Below are positions 15,446 to 24,322 of a DNA stretch of 64,000 bases, piece by piece. How positions within the stretch are numbered: position 1 is the first letter of the stretch; the number at the start of each line of letters is the position of its first letter. The notes beneath the pieces were generated by a model. That model did no database searches, had not been told where the DNA came from, and worked only from the letters and a program-made list of their open reading frames with translations. A program made the position numbers and the translations under genes. Source of the DNA: Brevibacillus dissolubilis (lineage in GTDB: Bacteria; Bacillota; Bacilli; Brevibacillales; Brevibacillaceae); contig NZ_VCNA01000004.1 of the NCBI RefSeq assembly GCF_006170445.1, positions 124,001 to 188,000 on the forward strand. The letters are read 5' to 3'.

Positions 15446-16141
15446 CTATGGTTTCACCAAAATAGAACCCAATCGGATAAAGGTCGCACCTTCTTCAATC
15501 GCCACTTCAAAATCACCGGACATGCCCATGGAAAGCTCTTCGACGGTTACATTCGGCAGATTCAACGCCTGTAAGCGCTTTTGCCATTCCCGAAGACCGC
15601 GAAAAACAGGCCTTGCCTCTTCTGGATCATCCACGACAGGTGCCATGGTCATACATCCAGCTATCCTTATATGTTTCATATTACTGCATGCTTCCACAAA
15701 TGCCAATATGTCATTAGGATCAAGACCAAATTTTGTCTCTTCCCCAGAGATATTAATCTGCAGGAAGCAGGGCACGATGATGTCAAGAGCTTCTGCCCGC
15801 TTGTTGATCGCTTCTGCGAGTGAAAGTCTGTCCAACGAATGGATGTAGGTGAACCGCCCGACTACATCCTTGACCTTGTTGGTTTGCAGATGACCGATAA
15901 AATGCCAAACGCCCTTGTCCCCATGCGCTTCATACTTCGGTACACCGTCTTGGACGCGGTTTTCCCCGATGTGTGTAACACCTGCATCGAGAATCTGTCC
16001 GACTGCATCTGCATCTACATATTTCGTCACCGCAACGATTTTGACCTCTTGGGGATCACGGCCACTGCGCGCGCAGGCCGCTTCGATCTTTTGGTTCAGG
16101 TCTGTCAGCTTGGATTGAATCATCTCTTGGTATGTCGTCAT
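15446..16141 (-). CDS. ylmE: YggS-type PLP-binding protein YlmE
   Basis: 231 aa, alanine-racemase-like barrel that binds pyridoxal phosphate without known catalytic activity and keeps B6 and amino acid pools balanced. Signature: KIVAVTKYVDADAV, with the PLP lysine in AVTK, then IGENRVQD, WHFIGHLQTNK and LSMGMSGDFEVAIEEGATFIR near the C-terminus. Length is typical for the family. Starts 9 bases after the ylmD stop. Confidence 0.93.
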   Translation of the reverse strand: MTTYQEMIQSKLTDLNQKIEAACARSGRDPQEVKIVAVTKYVDADAVGQILDAGVTHIGENRVQDGVPKYEAHGDKGVWHFIGHLQTNKVKDVVGRFTYIHSLDRLSLAEAINKRAEALDIIVPCFLQINISGEETKFGLDPNDILAFVEACSNMKHIRIAGCMTMAPVVDDPEEARPVFRGLREWQKRLQALNLPNVTVEELSMGMSGDFEVAIEEGATFIRLGSILVKP

Positions 16142-16150
16142 ATGTGTCTG

Positions 16151-16969
16151 TTACTCCCTCCATCCGATAAATGAGGCCATGCGTCCCGTTTTTCCGCCTT
16201 CTTTTCGATGGGAGAAAAACAGGTCGGTTCTGCACCCGGTACAATAGCCTGTGCGGGTGATCTGTTCTGGCTTGATGCCAAAATCGCTGAAGATCAGCTG
16301 GTTTAACAGTGGCAGATCGAGCATATACTTGCCGTTCTGCTTAGCTGTTACGGCCTGTTCCCAGTGACCGGTGGATTTGCGCACTTCATCAATAATCCGG
16401 TCATCCACTTCATAGCAGCAGACCCCAATCGATGGACCAATCGCTATTAATAGGTCTTCAGGCTTACTACTATATTCCTTATGAAACGCTTCGATCATTT
16501 CCCCGGAAATTCGACCCACAGTTCCTTTCCAGCCGGCATGTGCTACACCCACCGCTTTCCTCCCTTTGTCTAAGAAAAACAACGGCACACAATCGGCATA
16601 AAAGGAAGCTAGCAGAACTCCCGGCTCATTCGTATGTAAACCATCTGTACAAGCAACAACATCATCAAGGCTGGCCCGGCCTGCCCCACGTGAATCAGCG
16701 GTTACACGCTGTACAGTGATGCCATGCACCTGATCTCCACAGGTAAATGCATCAAAAGGGAATCCTAAACGCTCGCTTAATTGACGCCGGTTCGACACCA
16801 CCGCCTGCGGTATGTCGCCTACGTGAAGACCCATATTCTGGCCTGTGTAGGGCGCTTGGCTTTCTCCACCTGTGCGCAAAGTAAACCCAGCAAGAAGGTG
16901 TGGATTATGTCGTTCCCATTCTGTGAGATGGAGCGTATGGGTATCCTGATGAATTGCAAAAGCTTCCAT
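16151..16969 (-). CDS. ylmD: multicopper-type purine nucleoside phosphorylase/polyphenol oxidase (YfiH/LACC1 family)
   Basis: About 272 aa. Contains the Cys/His set of the YfiH/LACC1 family: CGDQVHGITVQ, LASFYADCVPLFF, VGVAHAGWKGTVGRI and IGPSIGVCCYEV. Members are purine nucleoside enzymes (adenosine/inosine phosphorylase and deaminase activity in some) and were earlier called laccase-like. The start at 16969 is chosen since GAGGAG is nine bases upstream. Sits between ylmC and ylmE. Confidence 0.9.
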   Translation of the reverse strand: MEAFAIHQDTHTLHLTEWERHNPHLLAGFTLRTGGESQAPYTGQNMGLHVGDIPQAVVSNRRQLSERLGFPFDAFTCGDQVHGITVQRVTADSRGAGRASLDDVVACTDGLHTNEPGVLLASFYADCVPLFFLDKGRKAVGVAHAGWKGTVGRISGEMIEAFHKEYSSKPEDLLIAIGPSIGVCCYEVDDRIIDEVRKSTGHWEQAVTAKQNGKYMLDLPLLNQLIFSDFGIKPEQITRTGYCTGCRTDLFFSHRKEGGKTGRMASFIGWRE

Positions 16970-17037
16970 GGGTTCATTCTCCTCTCCATTTGGGCATACC
17001 TTCATCTTACTGGGTTTTTACCCCTTGCCGCAAGGTT

Positions 17038-17322
17038 TTATCTGTATTCCCCTTCTTGTTGCTGTTTCGCCTCTATTTTAAGTGCCTCTTCCAGTCGAAC
17101 CAATACAACATCTTTCCCGATTTTTACGATGTTGCGCCACGGAATCACATATTCGTTGGCTCCACCGCCGAACAATCCCAAGAACTTGCCCTGCCCAGGG
17201 ACGACGATCGCTTCGACGCGTCCGTGGCGCAGATCGATTTCTAAGTCTGAGATGAGGCCGAGGCGTTTGCCGTCCAGAATGTTGACGACCTCTTTAGTTT
17301 GGAAATCAGAGATTTTTACCAT
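17038..17322 (-). CDS. ylmC: PRC-barrel sporulation protein YlmC/YmxH
   Basis: 94 aa PRC-barrel protein (MVKISDFQTKEVVNILDGKRLG, then the GGGANEYVIPW motif). This is the YlmC/YmxH family, expressed in sporulating cells; its function is not established. The upstream open frame continues to 17508 but that part encodes the structured repeat element, so the ATG at 17322 with GGGTGATC in front is the start. First gene of the ylm run in this direction. Confidence 0.88.
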   Translation of the reverse strand: MVKISDFQTKEVVNILDGKRLGLISDLEIDLRHGRVEAIVVPGQGKFLGLFGGGANEYVIPWRNIVKIGKDVVLVRLEEALKIEAKQQQEGEYR

Positions 17323-17380
17323 ACGCGTTTGATCACCCACTTTCCTCGTTTTATGTATATGTGGACGTGGGGGGATAATT

Positions 17381-17649
17381 GACAGGCAATTGTACAGTGG
17401 GGGAGCCGAAGGCTTCCGATCCGTTCGCCTTCTTTGCAACCCGCAAGGGGAGCATGGACTGTCCGCTACAGAAAAAACAAAAGTTACGACAGGGCAAAAA
17501 GGGTTCACAGAAGCGGATTCGTGCGATGGGGTTTGCCCTTTAGCAGACTCGAAGAGGCTGGCACTTTTGTTTTTTCCTCCGCTGAGTGAGGTTGCAAAAG
17601 AGGCTTACAGCTCGGAAGCCTTCGTCTGCCCCAGACAGCTTTGCCTGTC
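17381..17649 (+). repeat. structured repeat element, copy A
   Basis: One of three related elements in the window. The sense strand is plus if defined by GACTGTCCGCT (17457-17467). Helices: outer arms 17381-17389/17641-17649; P1 17407-17419/17612-17624 (13 bp perfect); P2 TTTGCAACC 17433-17441/17590-17598; P3 14 bp perfect 17471-17484/17563-17576; P4 AGGGCAAA 17491-17498/17532-17539. Conserved unpaired blocks include CGCAAGGGG, GCAAAAAGGGTTC, GAAGCGGATTCG and TAGCAGACTCGAAGA. It fills the 420-base gap between ylmC and the crystallin-like gene. A structured RNA is the best guess; no reading frame within it looks real. Confidence 0.75.
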
Positions 17650-17703
17650 AGCGAACTGAAAAGGAATAAAGAATGAAAGACGAACCAACATAACAAAACC
17701 CAC

Positions 17704-17735
17704 GAAAAAAGAAGAGGACATTCAAGTCCCCTTCC
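17704..17735 (-). terminator. terminator of the crystallin-like gene
   Basis: On the minus strand, arms GAAGGGGAC and GTCCTCTTC enclose a 6-nt loop and are followed by TTTTTTCG. Confidence 0.65.
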
Positions 17736-17742
17736 CTCTATA

Positions 17743-18111
17743 CTACGTGTTAATTTCAACAACGCCTGCGGGTGCACGGCGCGTTAATTGGATGGCGGCA
17801 ATTTCGATGTCACTCAATACTCTGGTCACCAAGATAAAAGAAGACATCACGTTGTTGAAACCAAGATTGGCCAGATTGCTTACACTTGTTCTACCACGGA
17901 ATACTCTGACATTTCCTTGATAGTTTGTTCCTGAGAACAATACCAAGGTAACAAAATCAGTATTGCCACGAAGAGTAAAACTTGTCAAAACATTGTTGAA
18001 GTTAATGGCCACGGCATTCCGTACGGCTACACCTCTGCGTCTAAAACGTCTTCTTCTCCCGGTAAAGTTAGCACCTGTCCAGAGAGTAAGTCGAACATTT
18101 CTTATTGGCAT
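17743..18111 (-). CDS. beta-gamma-crystallin-like small protein
   Basis: 122 aa with two internal repeats: LTLWTGANFTGRRRRFR...INFNNVLTSF and LVLFSGTNYQGNVRVFRG...LGFNNVMSSF. Each resembles a Greek-key beta-gamma-crystallin motif (aromatic-x4-(F/Y)xG, then the conserved Ser near the end). Bacterial members often bind calcium and include spore coat proteins such as protein S of Myxococcus. Start ATG with AAGGAG ten bases upstream. No signal peptide. Lies between sigG and ylmC, a place with no such gene in B. subtilis, so a sporulation role is plausible but inferred. Confidence 0.65.
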   Translation of the reverse strand: MPIRNVRLTLWTGANFTGRRRRFRRRGVAVRNAVAINFNNVLTSFTLRGNTDFVTLVLFSGTNYQGNVRVFRGRTSVSNLANLGFNNVMSSFILVTRVLSDIEIAAIQLTRRAPAGVVEINT

Positions 18112-18231
18112 AGAGAATCAACTCCTTCTTTGACATAGTGGCATTATATTCGCAGCAAATTGATTCTCCTGTTCACTTGTCTTATGGCACTTACAACAAT
18201 TCATCCCTTACCAATCCCATTTTGACCGCAC

Positions 18232-18262
18232 AAAAAAAATCCCCAAACCGTTGTTTGAGGAT
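18232..18262 (-). terminator. terminator of sigG
   Basis: 10-bp stem (ATCCTCAAAC/GTTTGGGGAT) followed by TTTTTTTT, 20 bases beyond the sigG stop on the minus strand. Confidence 0.9.
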
Positions 18263-18280
18263 CGATAACTGATATATACC

Positions 18281-19060
18281 CTATGATTGCACGTGCTTTT
18301 GCATATGCGATATGGCCGCTTTTTCCAGACGCGACACTTGGGCTTGTGATATGCCAATCTCTTCCGCTACTTCCATCTGGGTCTTGCCCTCATAAAAACG
18401 CATCGACAAAATCATCTTTTCCCGCTCACCGAGACGCTGCATGCCTTCGCGCAGTGCGATCTCCTCCACCCAGAAGATATCCTTGTTCTTTTCGTCGCTG
18501 ATCTGATCCATGACATAGATTGGATCGCCGCCGTCCTGATAGATCGGCTCGAACAGGGAAACCGGGTCTTGAATCGCATCTAGGGCGAATACCACATCTT
18601 CTTTTGGTACATTCAGCTCTTCAGAGATCTCGGTGATGGTGGGTTCGCGGGAATGCTTGTTGGTGAGGTTGTCGCGTACCTGCAGGGCTTTGTACGCGAT
18701 ATCCCGAAGCGAGCGCGATACCCGGATGGGGTTGTTATCACGCAGATAACGGCGAATTTCGCCTATGATCATCGGTACAGCGTAAGTGGAGAACTTAACG
18801 TTTTGTCCCAGATCAAAATTGTCGATGGCCTTCATCAAGCCGATACAACCTACTTGGAATAGATCGTCGACGTACTCCCCTCGATTGTTAAAGCGCTGGA
18901 TCACACTCAGGACGAGACGCAGGTTGCCATTGACCAGCTTCTCACGCGCGGCGTGTTCACCGCTTTGCAATCTTTCGAAGAGCTCCCTCATTTCTTTGTT
19001 CGTTAATACGGGAAGCTTTGAAGTGTCTACTCCACAGATCTCTACCTTGTTGCGTGACAC
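18281..19060 (-). CDS. sigG: RNA polymerase sporulation sigma factor SigG
   Basis: 259 aa, the late forespore sigma factor. N-terminus MSRNKVEICGVDTSKLPVL is nearly identical to that of B. subtilis SigG. Regions 2 (DLFQVGCIGLMKAIDNFD), 3 and 4 (GKTQMEVAEEIGISQAQVSRLEKAA, the -35 recognition helix-turn-helix) are all intact. Located behind sigE with its own forespore-type promoter in the gap. In other Bacillales its activity is limited by SpoIIAB and Gin. Confidence 0.97.
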   Translation of the reverse strand: MSRNKVEICGVDTSKLPVLTNKEMRELFERLQSGEHAAREKLVNGNLRLVLSVIQRFNNRGEYVDDLFQVGCIGLMKAIDNFDLGQNVKFSTYAVPMIIGEIRRYLRDNNPIRVSRSLRDIAYKALQVRDNLTNKHSREPTITEISEELNVPKEDVVFALDAIQDPVSLFEPIYQDGGDPIYVMDQISDEKNKDIFWVEEIALREGMQRLGEREKMILSMRFYEGKTQMEVAEEIGISQAQVSRLEKAAISHMQKHVQS

Positions 19061-19131
19061 GCCATTCCCTCCTCAGAGAAAAAGAAAGTTCCTATCCCAA
19101 GTCAACCACTTTCTGGTACTGGTTTAGGAAC

Positions 19132-19159
19132 AGTATCCCCTCCGAAGGAAGAATTATGC
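19132..19159 (-). promoter_or_regulatory. SigF/SigG-type promoter of sigG
   Basis: On the minus strand GCATA (-35) is followed after 14 bases by GGGGATACT, which fits the SigF -10 pattern GGNRANAMT. The spacer is one base shorter than the usual 15. It starts right behind the sigE stop, the same place as the known SigF-dependent promoter of B. subtilis sigG. Confidence 0.55.
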
Positions 19160-19160
19160 G

Positions 19161-19883
19161 TTACACCATTTTATTGAATTCTTTTCGAAGTCGTTTAATA
19201 ATTCGTTTTTCAAGACGCGAGATGTACGATTGAGAGATACCCAAAAGATCAGCGACATCCTTCTGGGTCTTTTCTTCCTCACCGGATAAGCCGAAGCGTA
19301 GCTCCATGATCGTACGTTCGCGCTCAGAGAGTTTATCAAGCGCTTTTTTCAAAAGCTTGCGGTCTACTTGGTCTTCGATGTTTTTGTAGATCGTATCATT
19401 TTCGGTCCCAAGCACGTCGGAGAGCAGCAGCTCGTTGCCGTCCCAGTCGATGTTGAGCGGTTCGTCGAAGGAGACCTCTGAGCGGATTTTATTATTGCGG
19501 CGCAGATACATCAGGATTTCATTTTCGATACAGCGCGATGCGTAGGTAGCCAACTTGATGTTTTTCTCTGGGTCAAACGTGTTGACGGCTTTGATCAGCC
19601 CGATGGTGCCGATACTGACCAGATCCTCGATGTTGATGCCCGTATTTTCAAACTTGCGGGCGATATACACCACGAGGCGCAGGTTGCGTTCGATCAGGAC
19701 GCTGCGCACGGCTCCATCTCCAGAGGGCAGTCGGGCCAGCAGGATTTCTTCCTCTTCGCGTGTGAGTGGTGGCGGCAATGCTTCACTGCCACCGATGTAA
19801 TAAATTTCATCGGCTTTTACTCCGATTAAGAGCAGAATTCGATACCAGAACAACTGGACATACAGGCGAAATTTTACATACAT
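19161..19883 (-). CDS. sigE: RNA polymerase sporulation sigma factor pro-SigE
   Basis: 240 aa, early mother-cell sigma factor made as an inactive precursor. The hydrophobic/basic pro-sequence (about 1-27, [17 protein letters not shown]) is followed by the processing region [16 protein letters not shown] and conserved regions 2-4 ([39 protein letters not shown]). SpoIIGA, encoded directly upstream with a 3-base gap, removes the pro-sequence in response to SpoIIR from the forespore. Confidence 0.97.
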   Translation of the reverse strand: MYVKFRLYVQLFWYRILLLIGVKADEIYYIGGSEALPPPLTREEEEILLARLPSGDGAVRSVLIERNLRLVVYIARKFENTGINIEDLVSIGTIGLIKAVNTFDPEKNIKLATYASRCIENEILMYLRRNNKIRSEVSFDEPLNIDWDGNELLLSDVLGTENDTIYKNIEDQVDRKLLKKALDKLSERERTIMELRFGLSGEEEKTQKDVADLLGISQSYISRLEKRIIKRLRKEFNKMV

Positions 19884-19886
19884 GCT

Positions 19887-20852
19887 CTAGCCCTCCTGTT
19901 CAAAAGATTGGTTTGGCTCCACGACCGCATCGGCTTGGAGCATCGCTGGGTGTACAATGGCCTGATAACGTCCATCTGAGCTAAGTGCGATTGGATTTAA
20001 CCCAATCAGAACTTTCTCATTATGATAGCGGCAACCGTCTTGGATGACAGTGACCGAATCAGGCTTAAACGCGACGAGGAAGTCCATCCCCCGTGACACG
20101 CTGCGAAAAGGGATCAGGCGAATACGCGATTGCCATTCGGCAGGAGCGGTCTCCATCAGACTCTCCAGCTTGCTGAGTTTGTCCACATCGTCTCGGGCAA
20201 TCGCAAGAATCGGCGGGGGTATGACATGGGCAAACAGATGAGCTTCCATCACCGTCACCGGAGTCCTTGTGATCGGCTCATGCAGTTGGTTGCCCGTATC
20301 CACCAAACCTCGGCAAAGCACACTCTCGCCAGCCACCTTGACCACCATCTCGACCAGAAATGCTTCGATCTTGCGCGGTTCTTGAATCGCTTGGTAACTT
20401 TTGCGGGAGAGCACATAGACGAACGCAAACCCTGCAGCGAGGATGATCAAGGTCGGCTTGGTGCCAACCCCAAAACCATCATTGTGCGTGACGATGATTC
20501 CGTTGACGATCTCATTTTGCGTCGACAGCATGTATTGAAGGCCGAATACACCACCGCCAAACACAAAGGCGACGAAATAAAAAATGCACAGATCCTGCAA
20601 AAAACTCAGCCATCGCCTAAAGCCAAATGCGATCCACAGCATAACCAGGGAAAACAGCAGTTTGACAAACGTCTGGTACATCCCCGCAAATGACGGTAAA
20701 AAGAAAAACGCCAAATAACTGGACCCAAACAAAGACGCCACCGCAAGCCGCCACCATTTGATGTGGAGCTTTCGGAAATAGGCGGTGAACCACAACAACA
20801 AGGCATCGATTGCAAAATTCAGGAGTAGAATGATATCCAGATACACGACCAT
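19887..20852 (-). CDS. spoIIGA: pro-SigE processing protease SpoIIGA
   Basis: 321 aa membrane aspartic protease. Five hydrophobic segments occupy about residues 1-150. The protease domain has the catalytic motif GLVDTGNQL with D185, matching D183 of the B. subtilis enzyme, which works as a dimer. AAAGGGGTGA is 9 bases before the ATG. Co-transcribed with sigE from the long-spacer promoter at 20881-20913. Confidence 0.96.
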   Translation of the reverse strand: MVVYLDIILLLNFAIDALLLWFTAYFRKLHIKWWRLAVASLFGSSYLAFFFLPSFAGMYQTFVKLLFSLVMLWIAFGFRRWLSFLQDLCIFYFVAFVFGGGVFGLQYMLSTQNEIVNGIIVTHNDGFGVGTKPTLIILAAGFAFVYVLSRKSYQAIQEPRKIEAFLVEMVVKVAGESVLCRGLVDTGNQLHEPITRTPVTVMEAHLFAHVIPPPILAIARDDVDKLSKLESLMETAPAEWQSRIRLIPFRSVSRGMDFLVAFKPDSVTVIQDGCRYHNEKVLIGLNPIALSSDGRYQAIVHPAMLQADAVVEPNQSFEQEG

Positions 20853-20880
20853 CTTCTGCCTTCACCCCTTTGGCAAAGAC

Positions 20881-20913
20881 AGTATATCTCAATATGTATG
20901 TAAATTCTGTCAA
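20881..20913 (-). promoter_or_regulatory. spoIIG promoter with 21-nt spacer and Spo0A-box-like sites
   Basis: On the minus strand TTGACA (20908-20913) and TATACT (20881-20886) are separated by 21 bases, well above the normal 17. The B. subtilis spoIIG promoter has the same feature (about 22 bases), overcome by Spo0A~P binding at the -35. Here TGTCAAA (plus strand) overlaps the -35 box, and GGTCAAG lies just upstream; both resemble the Spo0A box TGTCGAA. The -10 is 28 bases from the ATG. Confidence 0.75.
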
Positions 20914-20966
20914 AACTTGACCGCATTTTTTCCCTTTTTTTGTTGAGAAATGATCATTGAAAAATA

Positions 20967-21004
20967 GAAAAGAACACGAGAGGAAAATCCATCTCGTGTT
21001 CTTC
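20967..21004 (-). terminator. terminator of the cotX-like gene
   Basis: 11-bp stem AGAACACGAGA/TCTCGTGTTCT followed by TTTC on the minus strand. Confidence 0.75.
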
Positions 21005-21013
21005 TTCCATCTA

Positions 21014-21484
21014 TTAGAGAATGTCTACTTTTGCGATAATCGCTGCGAGTACTTGCAGCAGCACTTGGATGTTGGCTGCGAGATCGGTGTCTGTCGTGGT
21101 GACATTAACATCGCGAGAGTTCTCTACGCGGATGTCTTGGCGGTTGCTCTGTGTGATGCTAGAGCTCTCGAGCAGGTCCGCAGTCACTTCTTCAGCCACA
21201 TCGGAATCGGCGATCGTGATGCTGATGATCGCTGCGATTGCTGCTTGCACTGCGAGTTGAATCGCCAAAGCTGCCTGAGTGTCGGTTGTGTGAATGGTTA
21301 CGCCGACGGAATCACGAACGAGAATCGTCTCGTTGGAAGTCTGCGTAGTCTCAACGGTTTGTTCCGCATCAAGTCTTACATTTTCGTCGTCTGAGTTATC
21401 TCGGTTGCAGCTGGAAGCTTGCGCAGTTTGTGGATCCAGAGCACTCCATTTTTGGCTTTTAGTTGTCGCTTTTTTCTTTGCCAT
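21014..21484 (-). CDS. spore coat protein of the CotX/CotV family
   Basis: 156 aa. Two tandem CotX/CotV domains are visible: SVGVTIHTTDTQAALAIQLAVQAAIAAIISI and a second with RDVNVTTTDTDLAANIQVLLQVLAAIIAKVDIL. A Lys/Ser-rich leader precedes them. Proteins of this family form the insoluble crust of Bacillus spores. AAAGGGAGGG stands before the ATG. Monocistronic with its own terminator; likely under late mother-cell control, but I see no clear SigK promoter. Confidence 0.88.
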   Translation of the reverse strand: MAKKKATTKSQKWSALDPQTAQASSCNRDNSDDENVRLDAEQTVETTQTSNETILVRDSVGVTIHTTDTQAALAIQLAVQAAIAAIISITIADSDVAEEVTADLLESSSITQSNRQDIRVENSRDVNVTTTDTDLAANIQVLLQVLAAIIAKVDIL

Positions 21485-21595
21485 TGTGAATCCCTCCCTT
21501 TCGTTATACTACAGACTATGAGGAGGGAAGACGGGCTGTATAGATACATGTCTTACGTCATTCGCTGATTTTTACGAGTTTTTCGGAATCGCCAA

Positions 21596-22018
21596 TTATC
21601 TACCTGGATTGCGCTTGTTATTCGCACTGTTTCTTCTTCTACTCGCCTTGATTCTTGACTTGGATTTTGCTGTCCGTTTTTTCGCCGGAGTGGTGGCGGT
21701 ATCTTCTGCGGATACGGTGCCGTGTTTGGGAGCGGGAGTCGCGTAAAGGCTCTTCACCTGATCCTGCAGGTTTTGCATCATCTGTTGAAGCTCCTGCTTT
21801 TCTTCCTTCGTAATCCGGTTGATCTTATCCTTTGTGACCCCGTGTTTGCGGAAGATGTTGAGCACCATAAAATCAGCAGCGGTGCGGGTCAGCTGTTCCA
21901 CTTTATTGTTTGTTTCTTCACCTGAGACCTCATCCTCTTGCACGGCTCCCAGCGGCCACTCTTCATTCAGGTTCACTTCTTGGACTTTCAGTTTCTGCGG
22001 TTCAAAAGCGTTTTCCAT
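21596..22018 (-). CDS. hypothetical protein with Lys/Arg-rich tail
   Basis: 140 aa, no known family. An acidic N-half (VQEVNLNEEWPLGAVQEDE) is followed by a helical centre (TAADFMVLNIFRKHGVTKDKINRITKEEKQELQQMM) and a strongly basic tail (KKRTAKSKSRIKASRRRNSANNKRNPGR). The start at 22018 has GGGGGA seven bases upstream; an in-frame ATG at 22033 is possible. The basic Ser/Asn/Arg tail and the neighbouring CotX gene suggest a coat- or DNA-associated sporulation protein, but this is inference. Confidence 0.65.
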   Translation of the reverse strand: MENAFEPQKLKVQEVNLNEEWPLGAVQEDEVSGEETNNKVEQLTRTAADFMVLNIFRKHGVTKDKINRITKEEKQELQQMMQNLQDQVKSLYATPAPKHGTVSAEDTATTPAKKRTAKSKSRIKASRRRNSANNKRNPGR

Positions 22019-22117
22019 CGATTCGTCCCCCATTCTGTCCAATTTATCGTCATAACATTTATATGAAATAACGAAATGAGAAGTGAGGGCGGGCCATAAA
22101 ATCATTCACATCCCGAA

Positions 22118-22840
22118 CTAGTTGGAGGCTGGAACAGCAAAAGCAATACGGGCACTCTCCCCCATAACCGGTGTACTGACACTCACATACACATGGGCTG
22201 TCCCTGCTTCAAGCGGTGGAACGAAAAGAGTCGTAGACGACGCGTTGGTCATCTGACCATAGGTAAGCAGGTTGCCGCCGGCCGCGGAATCATAGACTTT
22301 AATCATCGACTGGTCAGCCACGTTGCTTACCTCCAGCCAGTAACCATAATTGAGATTCTCCATCATGCTCAACTGGCTCGCATCGAGCGGTACAGATGGA
22401 ACCGCATAAGATGGCACCTCAACAGCAACCGGGGCACCCTCTACCCCATCCGCATCCGTCTTGGTGACATATACATGTGTCAGACCTTCTGGAATCCCAT
22501 CGACGATCACCTCTGCAATCGTCAAGCTGCCCGGATATGAGCCTGTCCCGATTTCAAGCATCACAGAACCATCCACTTGTGCATCGTACACCTTGATTTT
22601 GGTAAGCGGGGGTACGTCCGCAAAAATGATGTCATCGCCACCAGTCTGATTGTTCACAACCGTGATGCTGGCCGGGTCGATGGAGAGTGCCCCTGTCTCT
22701 TCATCTGCTGCCACCTCCGTACCTGCAAGAACAGCCTGTCCCGTTGCTGCGTAAACAGATGCCCCCGGCGTGAAGCCAAGAGAAAGAGCGCTCATCACCA
22801 AAAACGATGTGGCGGACAAAAGAATCGAACCTTTATTCAT
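22118..22840 (-). CDS. secreted protein with two Ig-like repeats
   Basis: 240 aa. Sec signal peptide (MNKGSILLSATSFLVMSALSLGFTPGASVYA, cleavage likely after VYA). The mature part has two similar beta-rich units, TKIKVYDAQVDGSVML...THVYVTKTD...APVAVEVP and SMIKVYDSAAGGNLLT...AHVYVSVSTPVMGESARIAFAVP, each about 75 residues, of a bacterial Ig-like type. The start at 22840 has GGAG nine bases upstream. It may be a cell-wall or matrix protein; nothing shows the ligand. Confidence 0.75.
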   Translation of the reverse strand: MNKGSILLSATSFLVMSALSLGFTPGASVYAATGQAVLAGTEVAADEETGALSIDPASITVVNNQTGGDDIIFADVPPLTKIKVYDAQVDGSVMLEIGTGSYPGSLTIAEVIVDGIPEGLTHVYVTKTDADGVEGAPVAVEVPSYAVPSVPLDASQLSMMENLNYGYWLEVSNVADQSMIKVYDSAAGGNLLTYGQMTNASSTTLFVPPLEAGTAHVYVSVSTPVMGESARIAFAVPASN

Positions 22841-22983
22841 CTTCAAACACTCCAATCTATTTTATTGTATTTATGTATGATTCTGGCTGATATATATATT
22901 GTGATTATTCTACTCCTATTCTTTTCATTGGTCAACTTACTTAATTAAATTAACAAAGAAATTGACAAAAAATATCTCTCCAT

Positions 22984-23032
22984 GAAAAAAGCAACCTCAT
23001 TCCTCTTTTTTGAGAGAAACAAGGTTGCTTCC
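22984..23032 (-). terminator. terminator of ftsZ
   Basis: AAGCAACCT/AGGTTGCTT stem with a long loop, which itself contains a small CTCTTTTTTGAG hairpin, followed by TTTTTTC on the minus strand. Confidence 0.85.
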
Positions 23033-23052
23033 TATCTTCTTGGGTTCCGATT

Positions 23053-24219
23053 CTACTTCTTGTTACGGCGGCGGTTACGCAGGAACGCTGGGATATCTAG
23101 ATTGTCCAGATTACCCATGCCGCTGTTGGAAGAGTACGTAACGGTTGGCTCTTCCTCTACTTCGCGTGCACGAGGCGCGCTGCTGGCAGGAGCCGCTTGT
23201 TGGGCTGGACGTACCACGCCTGGCTGTGGTTGTGCCTGACGGCGTGCTGCCGCATTCTGGCGTTGGTTGTCTTCAAAACCAGTCGCAATTACGGTTACGA
23301 CGATTTCGTTTTTCAGCTCTTCGTTAATCACGGCACCGAAGATCATATTAACGTCGATATCTGCAGCGGAGGACACAATATCAGCCGCTTCATTTACTTC
23401 ATAGAGACTCAGGTTGGAGCCGCCAGTGATATTCATCAGGACGCCGCGTGCACCGTCGATGGAGGTCTCCAGAAGTGGAGAGGAGATCGCACGGCGGGCT
23501 GCTTCTGCCGCACGGTTTTCACCGCTGCCTACACCAATCCCCATCAGAGCAGAACCGCGCTCGGTCATGATCGTTTTTACGTCAGCAAAGTCCAAGTTGA
23601 TCAGACCAGGTACGGCGATCAGGTCGGAGATGCCTTGTACACCCTGGCGAAGCACGTTGTCCGCTTCGCGGAATGCTTCGAGCATCGGTGTGTTTTTGTC
23701 GACGATCTCAAGGAGACGGTCGTTCGGGATGACGATCAGGGTATCTACTTTTTCTTTAAGTGCTGCGATCCCTTGTTCTGCTTGAAGCGCACGCTTGCGG
23801 CCTTCAAAAGAGAATGGACGCGTCACGACACCTACTGTGAGGGCGCCGAGTTCTTTGGCGATTTCTGCGATGACTGGTGCTGCACCTGTACCGGTACCGC
23901 CACCCATCCCTGCGGTAACGAATACCATGTCAGAGCCACGCAGCGCGTTTTCGATCAGCTCACGGCTTTCTTCTGCCGCTTTTTTCCCTACATCTGGGTT
24001 GGCACCTGCGCCGAGACCACGGGTCAGCTTTTCACCGATTTGCAGCTTGATATTTGCACTGGAGAGATGGAGCGCTTGTGCGTCGGTATTCACTGTGATG
24101 AACTCTACACCGCGAACTCCGCCCGCAATCATTCGGTTCACCGCGTTACTACCACCGCCGCCACATCCAATAACCTTAATCTGGGCGAGAGATTCCATAT
24201 CTAAATCAAATTCCAACAT
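23053..24219 (-). CDS. ftsZ: cell division GTPase FtsZ
   Basis: 388 aa tubulin homolog that forms the Z-ring. GTP-binding signature [16 protein letters not shown] at about 99-114, T7 loop [11 protein letters not shown], and the C-terminal tail [17 protein letters not shown], where DIPAFLR binds FtsA and SepF. ATGAGGAGGACTTTTACG precedes; its ATG is the ribosome-binding region, so the start is ATG 24219. Last gene of the ftsA-ftsZ pair, followed by a terminator. Confidence 0.97.
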   Translation of the reverse strand: MLEFDLDMESLAQIKVIGCGGGGSNAVNRMIAGGVRGVEFITVNTDAQALHLSSANIKLQIGEKLTRGLGAGANPDVGKKAAEESRELIENALRGSDMVFVTAGMGGGTGTGAAPVIAEIAKELGALTVGVVTRPFSFEGRKRALQAEQGIAALKEKVDTLIVIPNDRLLEIVDKNTPMLEAFREADNVLRQGVQGISDLIAVPGLINLDFADVKTIMTERGSALMGIGVGSGENRAAEAARRAISSPLLETSIDGARGVLMNITGGSNLSLYEVNEAADIVSSAADIDVNMIFGAVINEELKNEIVVTVIATGFEDNQRQNAAARRQAQPQPGVVRPAQQAAPASSAPRAREVEEEPTVTYSSNSGMGNLDNLDIPAFLRNRRRNKK

Positions 24220-24322
24220 CGTAAAAGTCCTCCTCATTCAAAACATTCATTCTGTCATTCCCGTGGTTGTTTGGACGACGGGGGGCGTATTCGTTCTGAA
24301 CCTCGATCTTATTTTCATGGTT

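Noticed and set aside
17381-17649. Element A as an ordinary insertion sequence or MITE
   Set aside because: Simple MITE copies share arm sequence; here arms differ totally between copies while only internal blocks and pairing are kept, and no target duplication was recognised.
17505-17777. Minus-strand frame within element A
   Set aside because: Covers the stems of the element; no start signal and no counterpart in the other copies.
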